Shown here: one piece after another, positions 1 to 8,341 of the stretch
Position numbering within the stretch: the stretch's first letter is position 1
How the letters are laid out: the number at the start of each line of letters is the position of its first letter
NCBI GenBank assembly: GCA_964649845.1
Contig: CAZYSS010000061.1
Location: 1 to 12,423 of the forward strand
Length of the DNA stretch: 12,423 bases
Source: RGIG3102 sp964649845
GTDB lineage: Bacteria > Bacillota > Clostridia > Oscillospirales > Ruminococcaceae
Direction: 5' to 3'
The notes under the pieces: generated by a model
Told to the model about the DNA's origin: nothing
Database searches by the model: none
Seen by the model: only the letters and a program-made list of their open reading frames with translations
Translations under genes and position numbers: made by a program

Positions 1-1
1 T

Positions 2-2218
2 ATAGCCAGTATTTATATCAGTGATTGTCAGGCGAGTGTTTGTTTCTGCGATATTTCCACAGGCTCAATGCAGTCTACCAATATCGGCAACGATAATCTT
101 GAGAATAATCTCAAATCAGAGATTTACAAATATATGCCGAAAGAAATAATTATAAATACACGGCTTCTCAAGCTGAAATGGCTTACAGATTATCTGAAAA
201 ATATTGTACACTGTTCCGTAGAATTGATTGATGACGCTGAATATAATGATTTTGCTGTGGATGAAACTGTAAAAAAACAGTTCGCTGGCAAAACATTTGA
301 TATGGATATGTCCCGCTGTTTATGGCAGCTGCTGGACTATCTGTCCAAAACACAGAAGGTTGGCGTAGAAAAGCTGGATGATGTAGACAGTTATTCACAG
401 GATAATTATATGAAATTATCCTATACAACCACATCAAACCTTGAACTGTTTGAAACCATACGTTCCAAGGAAAAACGTGGCAGCCTGCTGTGGGTGCTGG
501 ACAATACAAAAACCAGTTTCGGCAAGCGTATGCTGCGCAAAGTAATCTCAGCACCGCTTATGGATAAAAAGGAAATAGACCGCCGCCTTGATGCTGTGGA
601 ATATTTCAATACATATCCGATTGTGCGTATGGATGTACAGACCCATCTGAAAAATATTCAGGATATGGAACGTCTTTGCACCCGTGCAGGCTTTGGCAAC
701 GCCGGCCCAAGAGATGTTTTTTCTCTTTCACAGTCAATCAAAGCACTTAATCCGCTGAAAGCGGTTCTTCACAAGTCTGACAATCCTCTTATACGTGATT
801 TGAACAGGGATATAGACCCACTGGAAGATTTGGGTATATTGCTGGACAGGGCAATTATAGAAAATCCACCTGCTACAATCAAAGATGGCGGTGTAATCAA
901 GGATGGTTTTGACCAGGAGGTAGACCATAATCGTCATCTGGTAAATGACAGCATGGAAATTCTGGCAGAAATTGAAAACAGACTGCGCACAGAAACAAAT
1001 ATTCCAAAGCTTAAAGTTGGTTATAACCGTGTGTTCGGCTATTATATTGAGGTAACACGCTCTTATATTGAAATGGTGCCGGATAATTTTATCAGAAAAC
1101 AGACACTTGCAGGTGCTGAACGCTATGTAACGGAAGAACTGAAAAATCTTGAACGGGAAATCCTAAACGCCAATGAAAAGCTGCTGGCAAGGGAAAAACT
1201 GCTGTACGGCAATCTGCTGAAAGCTATAAGTGACGAGACAGACAGAATTCTGCGAACTACAAAGGCTATGTCTTACATTGATATTCTTGCCGGTTTTTCA
1301 CAGCTGTCACAGAAAAACAACTACGTAAAACCGACAATTATTGATGGCGATAAACTGTATATTAAAGATGGCAGACACCCTGTGGTGGAAGCTATGCTGA
1401 AAGACGAGATATTCATCCCTAATGATGCATTGCTGGATTGTGATGCAAACAGGGTAAATATTATCACCGGTCCGAATATGGCAGGTAAATCCACATTTAT
1501 GCGTCAGGTTGCAATTATCGTTATAATGGCACAGATTGGTTGTTTTGTTCCTGCAAAAATTGCAGAAATACCAGTCTGCGACGCTATATTCACACGTGTG
1601 GGTGCTTCTGATGACCTTTCCAGCGGACGCAGTACCTTTATGGTGGAAATGAGTGAAGTAAGCGAGATTCTTCAGAACGCCACACCGAAAAGTCTGGTAA
1701 TTCTTGATGAAATCGGCCGTGGTACATCCACTTTTGACGGTATGAGTATTGCCAAAGCAGTGGTGGAATATATACATAGTAAAGCAAATAATCTTGGCTG
1801 TAAAACTCTGTTTGCCACACATTACCACGAACTGACAGAAATGGAAAACCAAATTCATGGTATAGTAAACTATAATATTGCAGTAAAAAAACGTGGCGAT
1901 GACATCACTTTCCTACGAAAAATTGTGCGCGGTGGTGCTGATGACAGCTATGGTATACAGGTTGCCAAACTGGCAGGTGTGCCGGATAAAGTAATCGAAA
2001 GAGCAAAAACCATCCTGGATGAACTGGTTTCAAATGCAGAAAAAGAAAAAATGGCAGTAAGACAGTTGTCATTTGATGATGGTTTCTATTCCGCTCCTGC
2101 GGTTCAGGTACAGACTGTTCCGGATGAAATAGTTCAGGAACTGGAAAAAGTGGATGTAAATGTGCTTACACCTATTGAAGCACTCAATATTCTCAACAAA
2201 TTAAAATCTATGTTATAA
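2..2218 (+). CDS. mutS: DNA mismatch repair protein MutS (5' end outside window)
   Basis: MutS recognises base mismatches and small loops and then recruits MutL, using ATP as a switch. The reading frame is open from base 2 and already reads as the end of the mismatch-binding domain (CFCDISTGS) before the first ATG at 68, so that ATG is internal. 738 residues are visible; family members are usually about 850-880, so roughly the first 120 residues, including the mismatch-contacting Phe-x-Glu, lie upstream. The C-terminal ATPase is complete: Walker A GPNMAGKS at 1469-1492, the segment GASDDLSSGRSTFMVEM, Walker B LVILDEIGRG (Asp-Glu codons at 1706-1711) and ATHYHEL. Near the end, QLSF followed by DD resembles the beta-clamp binding motif of Gram-positive MutS, and the last residues (TPIEALNILNKL) match the family C-terminus. 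It belongs to MutS1, not MutS2, because it lacks a Smr domain. It lies 13 nt before mutL. Confidence 0.98.
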   Translation: MASIYISDCQASVCFCDISTGSMQSTNIGNDNLENNLKSEIYKYMPKEIIINTRLLKLKWLTDYLKNIVHCSVELIDDAEYNDFAVDETVKKQFAGKTFDMDMSRCLWQLLDYLSKTQKVGVEKLDDVDSYSQDNYMKLSYTTTSNLELFETIRSKEKRGSLLWVLDNTKTSFGKRMLRKVISAPLMDKKEIDRRLDAVEYFNTYPIVRMDVQTHLKNIQDMERLCTRAGFGNAGPRDVFSLSQSIKALNPLKAVLHKSDNPLIRDLNRDIDPLEDLGILLDRAIIENPPATIKDGGVIKDGFDQEVDHNRHLVNDSMEILAEIENRLRTETNIPKLKVGYNRVFGYYIEVTRSYIEMVPDNFIRKQTLAGAERYVTEELKNLEREILNANEKLLAREKLLYGNLLKAISDETDRILRTTKAMSYIDILAGFSQLSQKNNYVKPTIIDGDKLYIKDGRHPVVEAMLKDEIFIPNDALLDCDANRVNIITGPNMAGKSTFMRQVAIIVIMAQIGCFVPAKIAEIPVCDAIFTRVGASDDLSSGRSTFMVEMSEVSEILQNATPKSLVILDEIGRGTSTFDGMSIAKAVVEYIHSKANNLGCKTLFATHYHELTEMENQIHGIVNYNIAVKKRGDDITFLRKIVRGGADDSYGIQVAKLAGVPDKVIERAKTILDELVSNAEKEKMAVRQLSFDDGFYSAPAVQVQTVPDEIVQELEKVDVNVLTPIEALNILNKLKSML

Positions 2219-2231
2219 GGCAGGCGAGAAG

Positions 2232-4196
2232 ATGGCGGTTATCAATATACTTGATAAACAGACGGCAGAGCTTATTGCTGCAGGAGAGGTTGTTGAAAGA
2301 CCATCTTCTGTTGTAAAAGAGCTTGTAGAAAACTCTATAGATGCCGGCGCTAAAAATATTCTTGTGGATATTGAACGCGGCGGAGTTAAAAAAATTCTGG
2401 TGCAGGATGATGGCAGTGGTATAGACAGCGAATATGTAAAAACTGCCTTTATCCGTCACGCAACCAGTAAAATAAGCAACAAGGAAGACCTGGACAATAT
2501 TGCAAGTCTTGGTTTCCGAGGTGAAGCGCTGGCTTCAATTGCCAGTGTTTCACACCTTACACTTATTACAAAAACTGAAATGCAGGATTTTGCCATAGAA
2601 ATTCAGCTTTCAGGAGGTGAAGAAACTTCTTTTGAAGTTAAACCCTTTGTAACAGGTTCCCGTTTTATAGTAAGAGACCTGTTTTACAATACACCGGCCA
2701 GAATGAAATTCCTTAAAAAGGATGCTACAGAAGCAGGGTATATTCAGGACATTCTGACAAACCTTGCACTGTCCAAACCTGATATTTCATTTACATTTAT
2801 AAAAGACGGAAAAGAAGTTTTCCAGACAATCGGCGACGGTAATCTGCTGAATACCATTGCAGCTTTGTTCTCAACAGAATATGCTGCAACTCTGGCACAG
2901 GTTGATTATAGTGATGAAAAATACAGAATCACAGGCTATGTTACACAGCCTCATGCATCGCGCCAGTCCCGCAATATGCAATTTTCATTTATAAACTCAA
3001 GATTTGTAAAAAACAAGACTGTTATTGCTGCAACAGAAAATGCATATAAGGGCACGGTAATGGTAGGGAAATTCCCAGGTTATGTACTTAATATCGAAAT
3101 GCCATACGATGCTGTGGATGTAAATGTACATCCGGCCAAAACAGAGGTGCGTTTTGCCAATGAGGGAGAAATATTTTCTGTTGTTTACCGTGCCGTAAAA
3201 ATGGCTATAAGTACAGATGTGACACTTAAACAGTTCTCATTCAAGCAAAAAACAGTATTTGAAAAAGACAACAATACTGTAAAGCAACAATCCTTTACAG
3301 ATATTCCTGTTCATAAAAAGGAAGAAGAAGCGGAATATGACACGTTTTCTTTGCCGTTTAACCTTAAAAAACAGGAAAATACAGATAAATATGTGAACAA
3401 ATACATTGTTCCTCAAATGAGTGGTGAATCAACACGGAAAGACACAGATTGTTTTGAAAGCGAAAGCTTTGTGCCATATATAAGGTCTAATCCTGTTGTG
3501 CAGGCATTCAACTATGAGCACAACAATGTTTCAGAACGTGTATCAGATAACAATACTTCAGATAATGTTGAATGTGAAATATCCGAAACACAGGATATTG
3601 TATCATCGACAAACACTTTCCTGACTGCTGATGAGGAAAATATAATAGTTCTGGGAGAAGTATTTTCTACATATATTCTTTGTCAGTCCGGTGATGAAAT
3701 GATTGTAATAGATAAGCACGCCGCTCACGAAAGACTGTTGTATGAAAAACTGAAACAGAACATAAAAACCGGCAAACAGATGCTTATGATTCCGGTTACA
3801 GTGAAACTTTCAGCTGAAGAAAAAGCAGCAGTTATGGAGGATATTTCACTTCTGGAAGAACAGGGCTTTGAGATAGAAGATTTTGGCGGACAGGGTGTTA
3901 TCGTACGTGCTATTCCAATGTATATTACAAGCGAAGACCCACAGGCACTGGTGAGTGAGATTGCTTATAATCTTGCAAATGGCAACAAGGCAGAAATCAG
4001 CGAAAAACTGGATTGGATATTCCATTCCGTTGCCTGCCGTAGTGCCATTAAAGCAGGGGATAAAGCAGAGATAAACCGGATTACACAGCTGGTGAAAGAC
4101 ATCATAAATGAAAAAATACCTCTGTATTGTCCACATGGCAGACCTATAATCATATCAATCAGTAAGAAGGAGCTGGAAAAACAATTTGGCAGATAA
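2232..4196 (+). CDS. mutL: DNA mismatch repair endonuclease MutL
   Basis: MutL couples MutS mismatch recognition to strand incision. The 654-residue protein has the GHKL ATPase at about residues 1-330: ELVENSIDAG (motif I), DDGSGI (59-64), RHATSKI and LGFRGEALASIASVS (motif III). A polar linker of about 335-465 is rich in Asn, Ser and Glu. The C-terminal domain carries the nicking-endonuclease motif DKHAAHERLLYE (494-505), i.e. DQHA-x2-E-x4-E with Lys for Gln, together with ACRSAIKAGD (601-610), CPHGRPI (633-639) and a terminal FGR. Those motifs bind metal in MutL endonucleases, so this is the incising type found in bacteria without MutH. QMLMIP at 516-521 fits the beta-clamp binding motif described for Bacillus MutL. 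The ATG at 2232 is preceded by a purine-rich stretch (aggcgag). The 3' end overlaps miaA by 11 nt. Confidence 0.98.
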   Translation: MAVINILDKQTAELIAAGEVVERPSSVVKELVENSIDAGAKNILVDIERGGVKKILVQDDGSGIDSEYVKTAFIRHATSKISNKEDLDNIASLGFRGEALASIASVSHLTLITKTEMQDFAIEIQLSGGEETSFEVKPFVTGSRFIVRDLFYNTPARMKFLKKDATEAGYIQDILTNLALSKPDISFTFIKDGKEVFQTIGDGNLLNTIAALFSTEYAATLAQVDYSDEKYRITGYVTQPHASRQSRNMQFSFINSRFVKNKTVIAATENAYKGTVMVGKFPGYVLNIEMPYDAVDVNVHPAKTEVRFANEGEIFSVVYRAVKMAISTDVTLKQFSFKQKTVFEKDNNTVKQQSFTDIPVHKKEEEAEYDTFSLPFNLKKQENTDKYVNKYIVPQMSGESTRKDTDCFESESFVPYIRSNPVVQAFNYEHNNVSERVSDNNTSDNVECEISETQDIVSSTNTFLTADEENIIVLGEVFSTYILCQSGDEMIVIDKHAAHERLLYEKLKQNIKTGKQMLMIPVTVKLSAEEKAAVMEDISLLEEQGFEIEDFGGQGVIVRAIPMYITSEDPQALVSEIAYNLANGNKAEISEKLDWIFHSVACRSAIKAGDKAEINRITQLVKDIINEKIPLYCPHGRPIIISISKKELEKQFGR

Positions 4197-5121
4197 AAAG
4201 AAAATAGTTGTTATATGCGGCCCTACAGCCAGTGGTAAAACAGGCTTGTCTTTATTGCTGGCACAGAAGTTTAACGGTGAAATTATATCTGCAGACTCTA
4301 TGCAGGTTTACAAAAAACTTGATATAGGCACTGCAAAAGCCACTGCAGAAGAACAGAATGTTGCTCCGCATCATCTGGTTGATATTTTAAAACCTGACCA
4401 GCCATATAATGTACAGCAGTTTGTCGAAATGGCTTCAAAAGCCATTGATGATATAATTTCTCGCGGAAAGCTGCCTGTTATAGCAGGCGGTACCGGGCTA
4501 TATATTGAAAGCCTTATAAACGGAATCAGGTTTTCAGATCAGCCTGACAATACACAGATAAAGCAGGAGCTGCAGCAACAGCTGGCAGAATATGGAGCTG
4601 AATATATGTATGGTATTCTCAGGCAGATTGACCCTGACTATGCACAGACAGTACACCCGAACAATCATGTACGTGTGCTGCGTGCCATAGAGATTTACAG
4701 GCTTACAGGACATAATATGACCTGGCAGCTGCAGAATTCAAAACCTGCCGAAAAGCCCTATGACGTGCTTTTACTGGGACTGAATTTTGAAGACAGACAG
4801 AAATTATATAACAACATAAATTATCGTGTAGATATAATGATGGAGGAAGGCATATTGCCTGAAGCCAGATATGTATACGATAACAGAAATACATTCAAAA
4901 CCTGTGTCAGTGCCATAGGATATAAGGAGTTTTTCCCATATTTTGAGGGAGAAAGCTCTCTGGAAAGCTGTATAGACAAGCTTAAGCAGGCGTCAAGAAA
5001 CTATGCAAAGCGTCAGCTGACGTGGTTTAACAGAATGAGAGACATCAACTGGCTGCTTATAGATAAAGAAAACTATAAAGATAGAGCAGTTGAAATCACA
5101 AAAGAATTTTTAGGCAAATAA
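4186..5121 (+). CDS. miaA: tRNA dimethylallyltransferase MiaA
   Basis: MiaA transfers a dimethylallyl group to N6 of A37 in tRNAs that read codons starting with U, which stabilises codon pairing. The 311-residue product shows the P-loop GPTASGKT (12-19), DSMQVYKKLDIGTAK (37-51, the tRNA/substrate signature), GGTGLYI (101-107), HPNNHVRVLRAIEIY (157-171) and the C-terminal ASRNYAKRQLTWFNR. Length matches the family. The start is a TTG at 4186 inside the last codons of mutL: no ATG or GTG occurs before the P-loop, and starting later would remove it. A Shine-Dalgarno-like AAGGAG lies at 4167-4172, 13 nt upstream, which is rather far, so translation may depend on ribosomes finishing mutL. The mutS-mutL-miaA order is common in Bacillota; the hfq that often follows is absent here. 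Confidence 0.97.
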   Translation: MADKKKIVVICGPTASGKTGLSLLLAQKFNGEIISADSMQVYKKLDIGTAKATAEEQNVAPHHLVDILKPDQPYNVQQFVEMASKAIDDIISRGKLPVIAGGTGLYIESLINGIRFSDQPDNTQIKQELQQQLAEYGAEYMYGILRQIDPDYAQTVHPNNHVRVLRAIEIYRLTGHNMTWQLQNSKPAEKPYDVLLLGLNFEDRQKLYNNINYRVDIMMEEGILPEARYVYDNRNTFKTCVSAIGYKEFFPYFEGESSLESCIDKLKQASRNYAKRQLTWFNRMRDINWLLIDKENYKDRAVEITKEFLGK

Positions 5122-5125
5122 TTTT

Positions 5126-6367
5126 ATGGAAAATCAGAGAAGCGAAAAACATACTTCAAAAAGCAAAAAGAAAAATTGGATACCGTTTATTGCTTTGTTT
5201 CTGGCAGTATACATTTTCCTGCAGATGTATCTTGTGAATGCAAACGGGGTGGATACCGTCAGGGCTGCTGAAGGATATATCAATGACAGCATTATTTCCC
5301 AGGGCATTGTCTGCCGAGAAGAAAAAGTACTGACTGATAATTCAGGCGGTGTGGTTGACTATATAATGGACAATGGTGAAAGAGCATCCAAAGGAAATAT
5401 GTTGGCCCAGACATATCCTGCATATTCAGATGTTGAGAAAATAACATACCTCCGCAACAGACAGCAGACTTTGGACGATATAAAAACCGCCGCCGGTTAT
5501 ACAGATGGTGGTGTTCTGGATATTTCCACCACCAGAAAGCAGCTTACTGCCCAGCTTTCAGGCCTGTCACAGCTCGGCAGCTTAAAAGAATATGACAATG
5601 TTCTTGATTCACTTACCCGGATTACTTTAAGCCTGAACAAGATAGGTGTGGCAACAGGTAGGATAACTGATTTTTCCGCTGCTCAAGCACAATTGGAAAG
5701 TGAAATCAACACCACCAAAGCTGCAATATCCGCACCTGTAAACACGCTGTATTCACCATATGCCGGCTATTTTATACAGTCGGTAGATGGCTATGAAGAT
5801 ATAGCTACTGTTGAGAATTTTGAAACACTGACTTATGAACAGGGAATGGAGATTATCAGTTCATCTGCTGACTACAGCCGGAATTCGGGTGAATACGGTA
5901 AAATAATCACCCATTACAGATGGTCACTTGTTACATATGTAGACAGTGCTCTTGCGGAAAATATTTACGAGGGCCGTACCCTCAATATTTCTCTGGATAT
6001 AAACAACAACGATTTCAAAAAAGCCACAGTGGAAAAAGTGATTGACCTGGGCGATAAAACTATGGTGGTGCTGGAATGTACTGTTATGGACCAGCAGACA
6101 GCTGTAACCCGTGTAACTGATTGTGAAATCCTTTTCAAACAGTATACCGGTATTAAAATTCCAAAATCTGCCATTCATTTTGTAGATGGACAGATGGGTG
6201 TTTATGTGAATTTTTCAAATGTGGTTTATTTCAGGAAAATATCACCTATATTTGAAGATGATAACTATGTGATTGTCCCCAAAACAAAAAGTGAGAACAA
6301 TCAGGTTGAATTATATGACTCAATTATTGTGAAAGGACGTAATTTGTACGATGGAAAATATTTATAG
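5126..6367 (+). CDS. HlyD-like single-pass membrane protein, function unknown
   Basis: The 413-residue protein has a short basic cytoplasmic tail (SKSKKK at 11-16), one transmembrane segment at about 18-38 (WIPFIALFLAVYIFLQMYLV) and a large predicted extracytoplasmic part. Residues about 58-95 (GIVCREEKV...DNGERASKG) look like the first half of a lipoyl/barrel-sandwich domain and 209-224 (YSPYAGYFIQSVDGYE) like the second; between them is a helical stretch of about 100 residues. The C-terminal part (IKIPKSAI...GVYVNFSNVVYFRKI) resembles the membrane-proximal beta domain of HlyD-type adaptors. I infer the family from this pattern rather than from any single diagnostic motif. Classical HlyD proteins bridge an exporter to the envelope, but no ABC transporter or other exporter is next to it. 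It starts 4 nt after miaA and overlaps yggS by 17 nt, so it is co-expressed with the division genes; an envelope or division role is possible but unproven. Confidence 0.85.
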   Translation: MENQRSEKHTSKSKKKNWIPFIALFLAVYIFLQMYLVNANGVDTVRAAEGYINDSIISQGIVCREEKVLTDNSGGVVDYIMDNGERASKGNMLAQTYPAYSDVEKITYLRNRQQTLDDIKTAAGYTDGGVLDISTTRKQLTAQLSGLSQLGSLKEYDNVLDSLTRITLSLNKIGVATGRITDFSAAQAQLESEINTTKAAISAPVNTLYSPYAGYFIQSVDGYEDIATVENFETLTYEQGMEIISSSADYSRNSGEYGKIITHYRWSLVTYVDSALAENIYEGRTLNISLDINNNDFKKATVEKVIDLGDKTMVVLECTVMDQQTAVTRVTDCEILFKQYTGIKIPKSAIHFVDGQMGVYVNFSNVVYFRKISPIFEDDNYVIVPKTKSENNQVELYDSIIVKGRNLYDGKYL

Positions 6368-7061
6368 TTATGTAGCTGAAAATGTAAAAAGAGTACAGGA
6401 AGATATAATAGAAGCCTGTATAAAATATGGCAGAAAACCTGAAGATGTTATTCTTATGGGCGTGTCAAAAACCCAGCCTGCAGAAAAACTGCAGGTGGCA
6501 TATGATGCAGGTATCAGACTGTTTGGAGAAAACAGAGTACAGGAACTGCAGCAGAAAGCAGAGTTCTTCCAGACCAATAATGTGCCTTGCCATATTATCG
6601 GTACATTACAGACAAACAAAGTTAAATATCTGCCTAACCTGACAGATACAATCCAGAGTGTAAACAGCCTTAAACTTGCAAATGAAATTGAAAAACAGTA
6701 TGGAAAAGCAGGCAAAAAAGCCAACATCTGCCTTGAAATAAACATAGGCGATGAAGAAAGCAAAAGCGGCATATCATACAGTCAGACAATGGAACTGGTA
6801 CATCAGCTTTCTGAATTCAAAAACCTTACTGTAAAAGGTCTTATGTGCATTCCGCCTATAGATGATACAGCAGAAGTGAGAAAGTATTTTGGTCAAATGC
6901 ACAAATTATTTGTTGACATATCAGATAAAAAATTAGATAATATAGATATGTGTATTCTGTCTATGGGTATGTCTGGAGACTATCCATGGGCCATAGCCGA
7001 AGGTAGCACTCTTGTACGTGTTGGCACAGGCATTTTTGGGGCAAGAAATTATAATTTATAA
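6351..7061 (+). CDS. yggS: YggS/YlmE-family pyridoxal phosphate homeostasis protein
   Basis: Members of this family (PROSC in humans, YlmE in Bacillus) bind pyridoxal 5'-phosphate on a TIM barrel related to alanine racemase but without known enzymatic activity; loss disturbs vitamin B6 and amino-acid pools. The 236 residues include VSKTQP with the PLP lysine at Lys40, FGENRVQE (58-65), HIIGTLQTNKVK (81-92), EINIGDEESKSGI, LSMGMSGDY (203-211) and the C-terminal GSTLVRVGTGIFGARNY. Length is typical. The ATG at 6351 lies inside the end of the preceding gene, 13 nt after AAAGGA at 6332-6337. The gene sits directly before sepF, as ylmE does in Bacillus subtilis; why a PLP protein travels with division genes is not understood. 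Confidence 0.96.
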   Translation: MENIYSYVAENVKRVQEDIIEACIKYGRKPEDVILMGVSKTQPAEKLQVAYDAGIRLFGENRVQELQQKAEFFQTNNVPCHIIGTLQTNKVKYLPNLTDTIQSVNSLKLANEIEKQYGKAGKKANICLEINIGDEESKSGISYSQTMELVHQLSEFKNLTVKGLMCIPPIDDTAEVRKYFGQMHKLFVDISDKKLDNIDMCILSMGMSGDYPWAIAEGSTLVRVGTGIFGARNYNL

Positions 7062-7064
7062 CAT

Positions 7065-7071
7065 AAAGGAG
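7065..7071 (+). promoter_or_regulatory. Ribosome binding site of sepF
   Basis: AAAGGAG lies 6 nt before the ATG at 7078. It decides the sepF start: the frame is open back to 7012, inside yggS, but only the ATG at 7078 has a proper ribosome binding site and gives the expected amphipathic N-terminus. Confidence 0.85.
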
Positions 7072-7077
7072 CACAAA

Positions 7078-7557
7078 ATGGGTATTTTGGAAAAAGTAAA
7101 AGGCACATTTTTTGGTATTGAAGACGATGACGAATACGAAAACGAAGAAGAAGTAGTTGAAGGTGAAGAAGATGAAGTAGCGGTTGCTGAAAATACATTC
7201 AAAGCTGATTTTACTCAGAACACAGTATCTGCATCTGCACCGGTAAAAAAGGAAAGAAATGTATCCATTTCTTCTCTTCCACAGCTGCAGGTAGTTCTGG
7301 TAAAGCCTGAACGTTTTGAGGAAGCAAGCGATATAGCTGACAGTCTCAATGCCAAAAAGACAGTTGTTCTCAATCTTGAGTCTGCCAGTAAAGAAGTTGC
7401 TAGACGCCTTGTAGACTTCCTTTCAGGTGTTGCATATGCAAATTCCGGCAACGTACAGAAAATTGCAAATTCCACATTCCTTATCACACCATACAATGTT
7501 GATATTTCAGGTATCGGCCTGCTGGAAGATTACGATTCACAGGGAGCTTTGTATTAA
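7078..7557 (+). CDS. sepF: Cell division protein SepF
   Basis: SepF anchors FtsZ to the membrane and organises the septal ring in Gram-positive bacteria. The 159-residue protein begins with MGILEKVKGTFFG, the short amphipathic helix that inserts into the membrane. A very acidic linker follows (about residues 15-39, with many Asp and Glu), then the SepF core (DUF552) at about 68-145: VVLVKPERFEEASDIADSL, KKTVVLNLESASKEVARR, LVDFLSGVAYA and NSTFLITPYNVDISG. These are the strands and helices that dimerise and bind the FtsZ C-terminus in characterised homologues. It lies between yggS (16 nt gap) and ylmH, whose TTG start follows the sepF stop codon directly. The ylmG/yggT gene that often separates sepF from ylmH is not present. 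Confidence 0.96.
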   Translation: MGILEKVKGTFFGIEDDDEYENEEEVVEGEEDEVAVAENTFKADFTQNTVSASAPVKKERNVSISSLPQLQVVLVKPERFEEASDIADSLNAKKTVVLNLESASKEVARRLVDFLSGVAYANSGNVQKIANSTFLITPYNVDISGIGLLEDYDSQGALY

Positions 7558-8328
7558 TTGAGAGGCTTTATACCTCCACAGACACAGGAAGAGACAGTTT
7601 TCTGTAAAAAAGCATTTTCATTGTGTGAAAAAGCAGACAAATTACATATAAAATCATTTTCTACCTTTCTGAATTTAAGGGAAAAAGAACTGTTTATTTC
7701 ACAGTTCAATAAATTCTGTGGGCTTAAAATTGTTTTTTATGCAGGTTTTGAAGGTGATACAGAACGCCTTATAGCCTGTGTCTGCGATGAGTATGATGAA
7801 GTTTACCCGTATGATTATCCCGTAAGCATAATCTGTTCAGATATTGACCCTGATGAAAAGCTGAATCATCGTGATTTTCTTGGTGCTATAATGAACCTTA
7901 TGATTAAAAGGGAATATATAGGTGACATTATTGTAGACGGTTCCAGATGCTTTATTGTGTGCCATAATCAGATGGCACCGATTATTATCAGTGAACTGAA
8001 AAGTGTCCGCCACAGTTCTGTGGATTTTCAATATTACTATGAACCTGTTGTCTACCACAGACAGGTTTCGTTGGAAAAAAATATTACTGTTGCTTCGCTT
8101 CGTCTGGATGCAGTTGTGAGCGCTGTACTGAACTGCAGCAGAAATGAAGCAGTTACTTTAATAAAACAGGGACTTGTATCTGTAAATCATCTTCTTGCCA
8201 GACATTCTGATTTTGAAATTATGGACGAAGATGTGCTCAGTATACGTGGCCGTGGTAAATTTAAACTTTCTTTTGATGGCTCCAAAAGCCGAAAAGACAG
8301 ATTTTTTATAACATATTATAAATATTAG
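7558..8328 (+). CDS. ylmH: YlmH-family S4-domain RNA-binding protein
   Basis: YlmH proteins carry an N-terminal domain unique to the family and a C-terminal S4 RNA-binding domain; recent work on Bacillus links YlmH to stalled 50S-peptidyl-tRNA complexes in ribosome rescue. This 256-residue protein has the family signature LNHRDFLGAIMNL followed by REYIGDIIVD (about 102-127) and an S4 domain at about 180-240 (LRLDAVVSAVLNCSRNEA, then IKQGLVSVNH). The start is inferred as the TTG at 7558, immediately after the sepF TAA; the next in-frame ATG is more than 100 residues in, which would destroy the N-terminal domain. AGGGAG at 7541-7546, within the end of sepF, can serve as ribosome binding site. 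Adjacency suggests coupling to sepF translation. Confidence 0.94.
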   Translation: MRGFIPPQTQEETVFCKKAFSLCEKADKLHIKSFSTFLNLREKELFISQFNKFCGLKIVFYAGFEGDTERLIACVCDEYDEVYPYDYPVSIICSDIDPDEKLNHRDFLGAIMNLMIKREYIGDIIVDGSRCFIVCHNQMAPIIISELKSVRHSSVDFQYYYEPVVYHRQVSLEKNITVASLRLDAVVSAVLNCSRNEAVTLIKQGLVSVNHLLARHSDFEIMDEDVLSIRGRGKFKLSFDGSKSRKDRFFITYYKY

Positions 8329-8333
8329 GGGGG
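8327..8333 (+). promoter_or_regulatory. Ribosome binding site of divIVA overlapping ylmH stop
   Basis: The run AGGGGGG begins within the ylmH stop codon (TAG at 8326-8328) and lies 8 nt before the divIVA ATG at 8342. A run of six G is unusual for this AT-rich sequence; it is still complementary enough to the 16S rRNA tail to work as a strong Shine-Dalgarno. Confidence 0.7.
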
Positions 8334-8341
8334 CTATTACA

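Noticed and set aside
68..70. ATG at 68 as the start of mutS
   Set aside because: The frame is open to the window edge and the upstream codons encode recognisable MutS sequence (CFCDISTGS), so the gene begins before the window.
1307..1858. 183-residue open frame on the minus strand inside mutS
   Set aside because: It is antisense to the conserved ATPase region, is rich in Cys, His and Phe with no recognisable domain, and is explained by the coding strand's composition.
7012..7077. Upstream extension of sepF into yggS
   Set aside because: The extension overlaps yggS coding sequence and lacks a ribosome binding site; the ATG at 7078 has AAAGGAG and gives the known amphipathic start.
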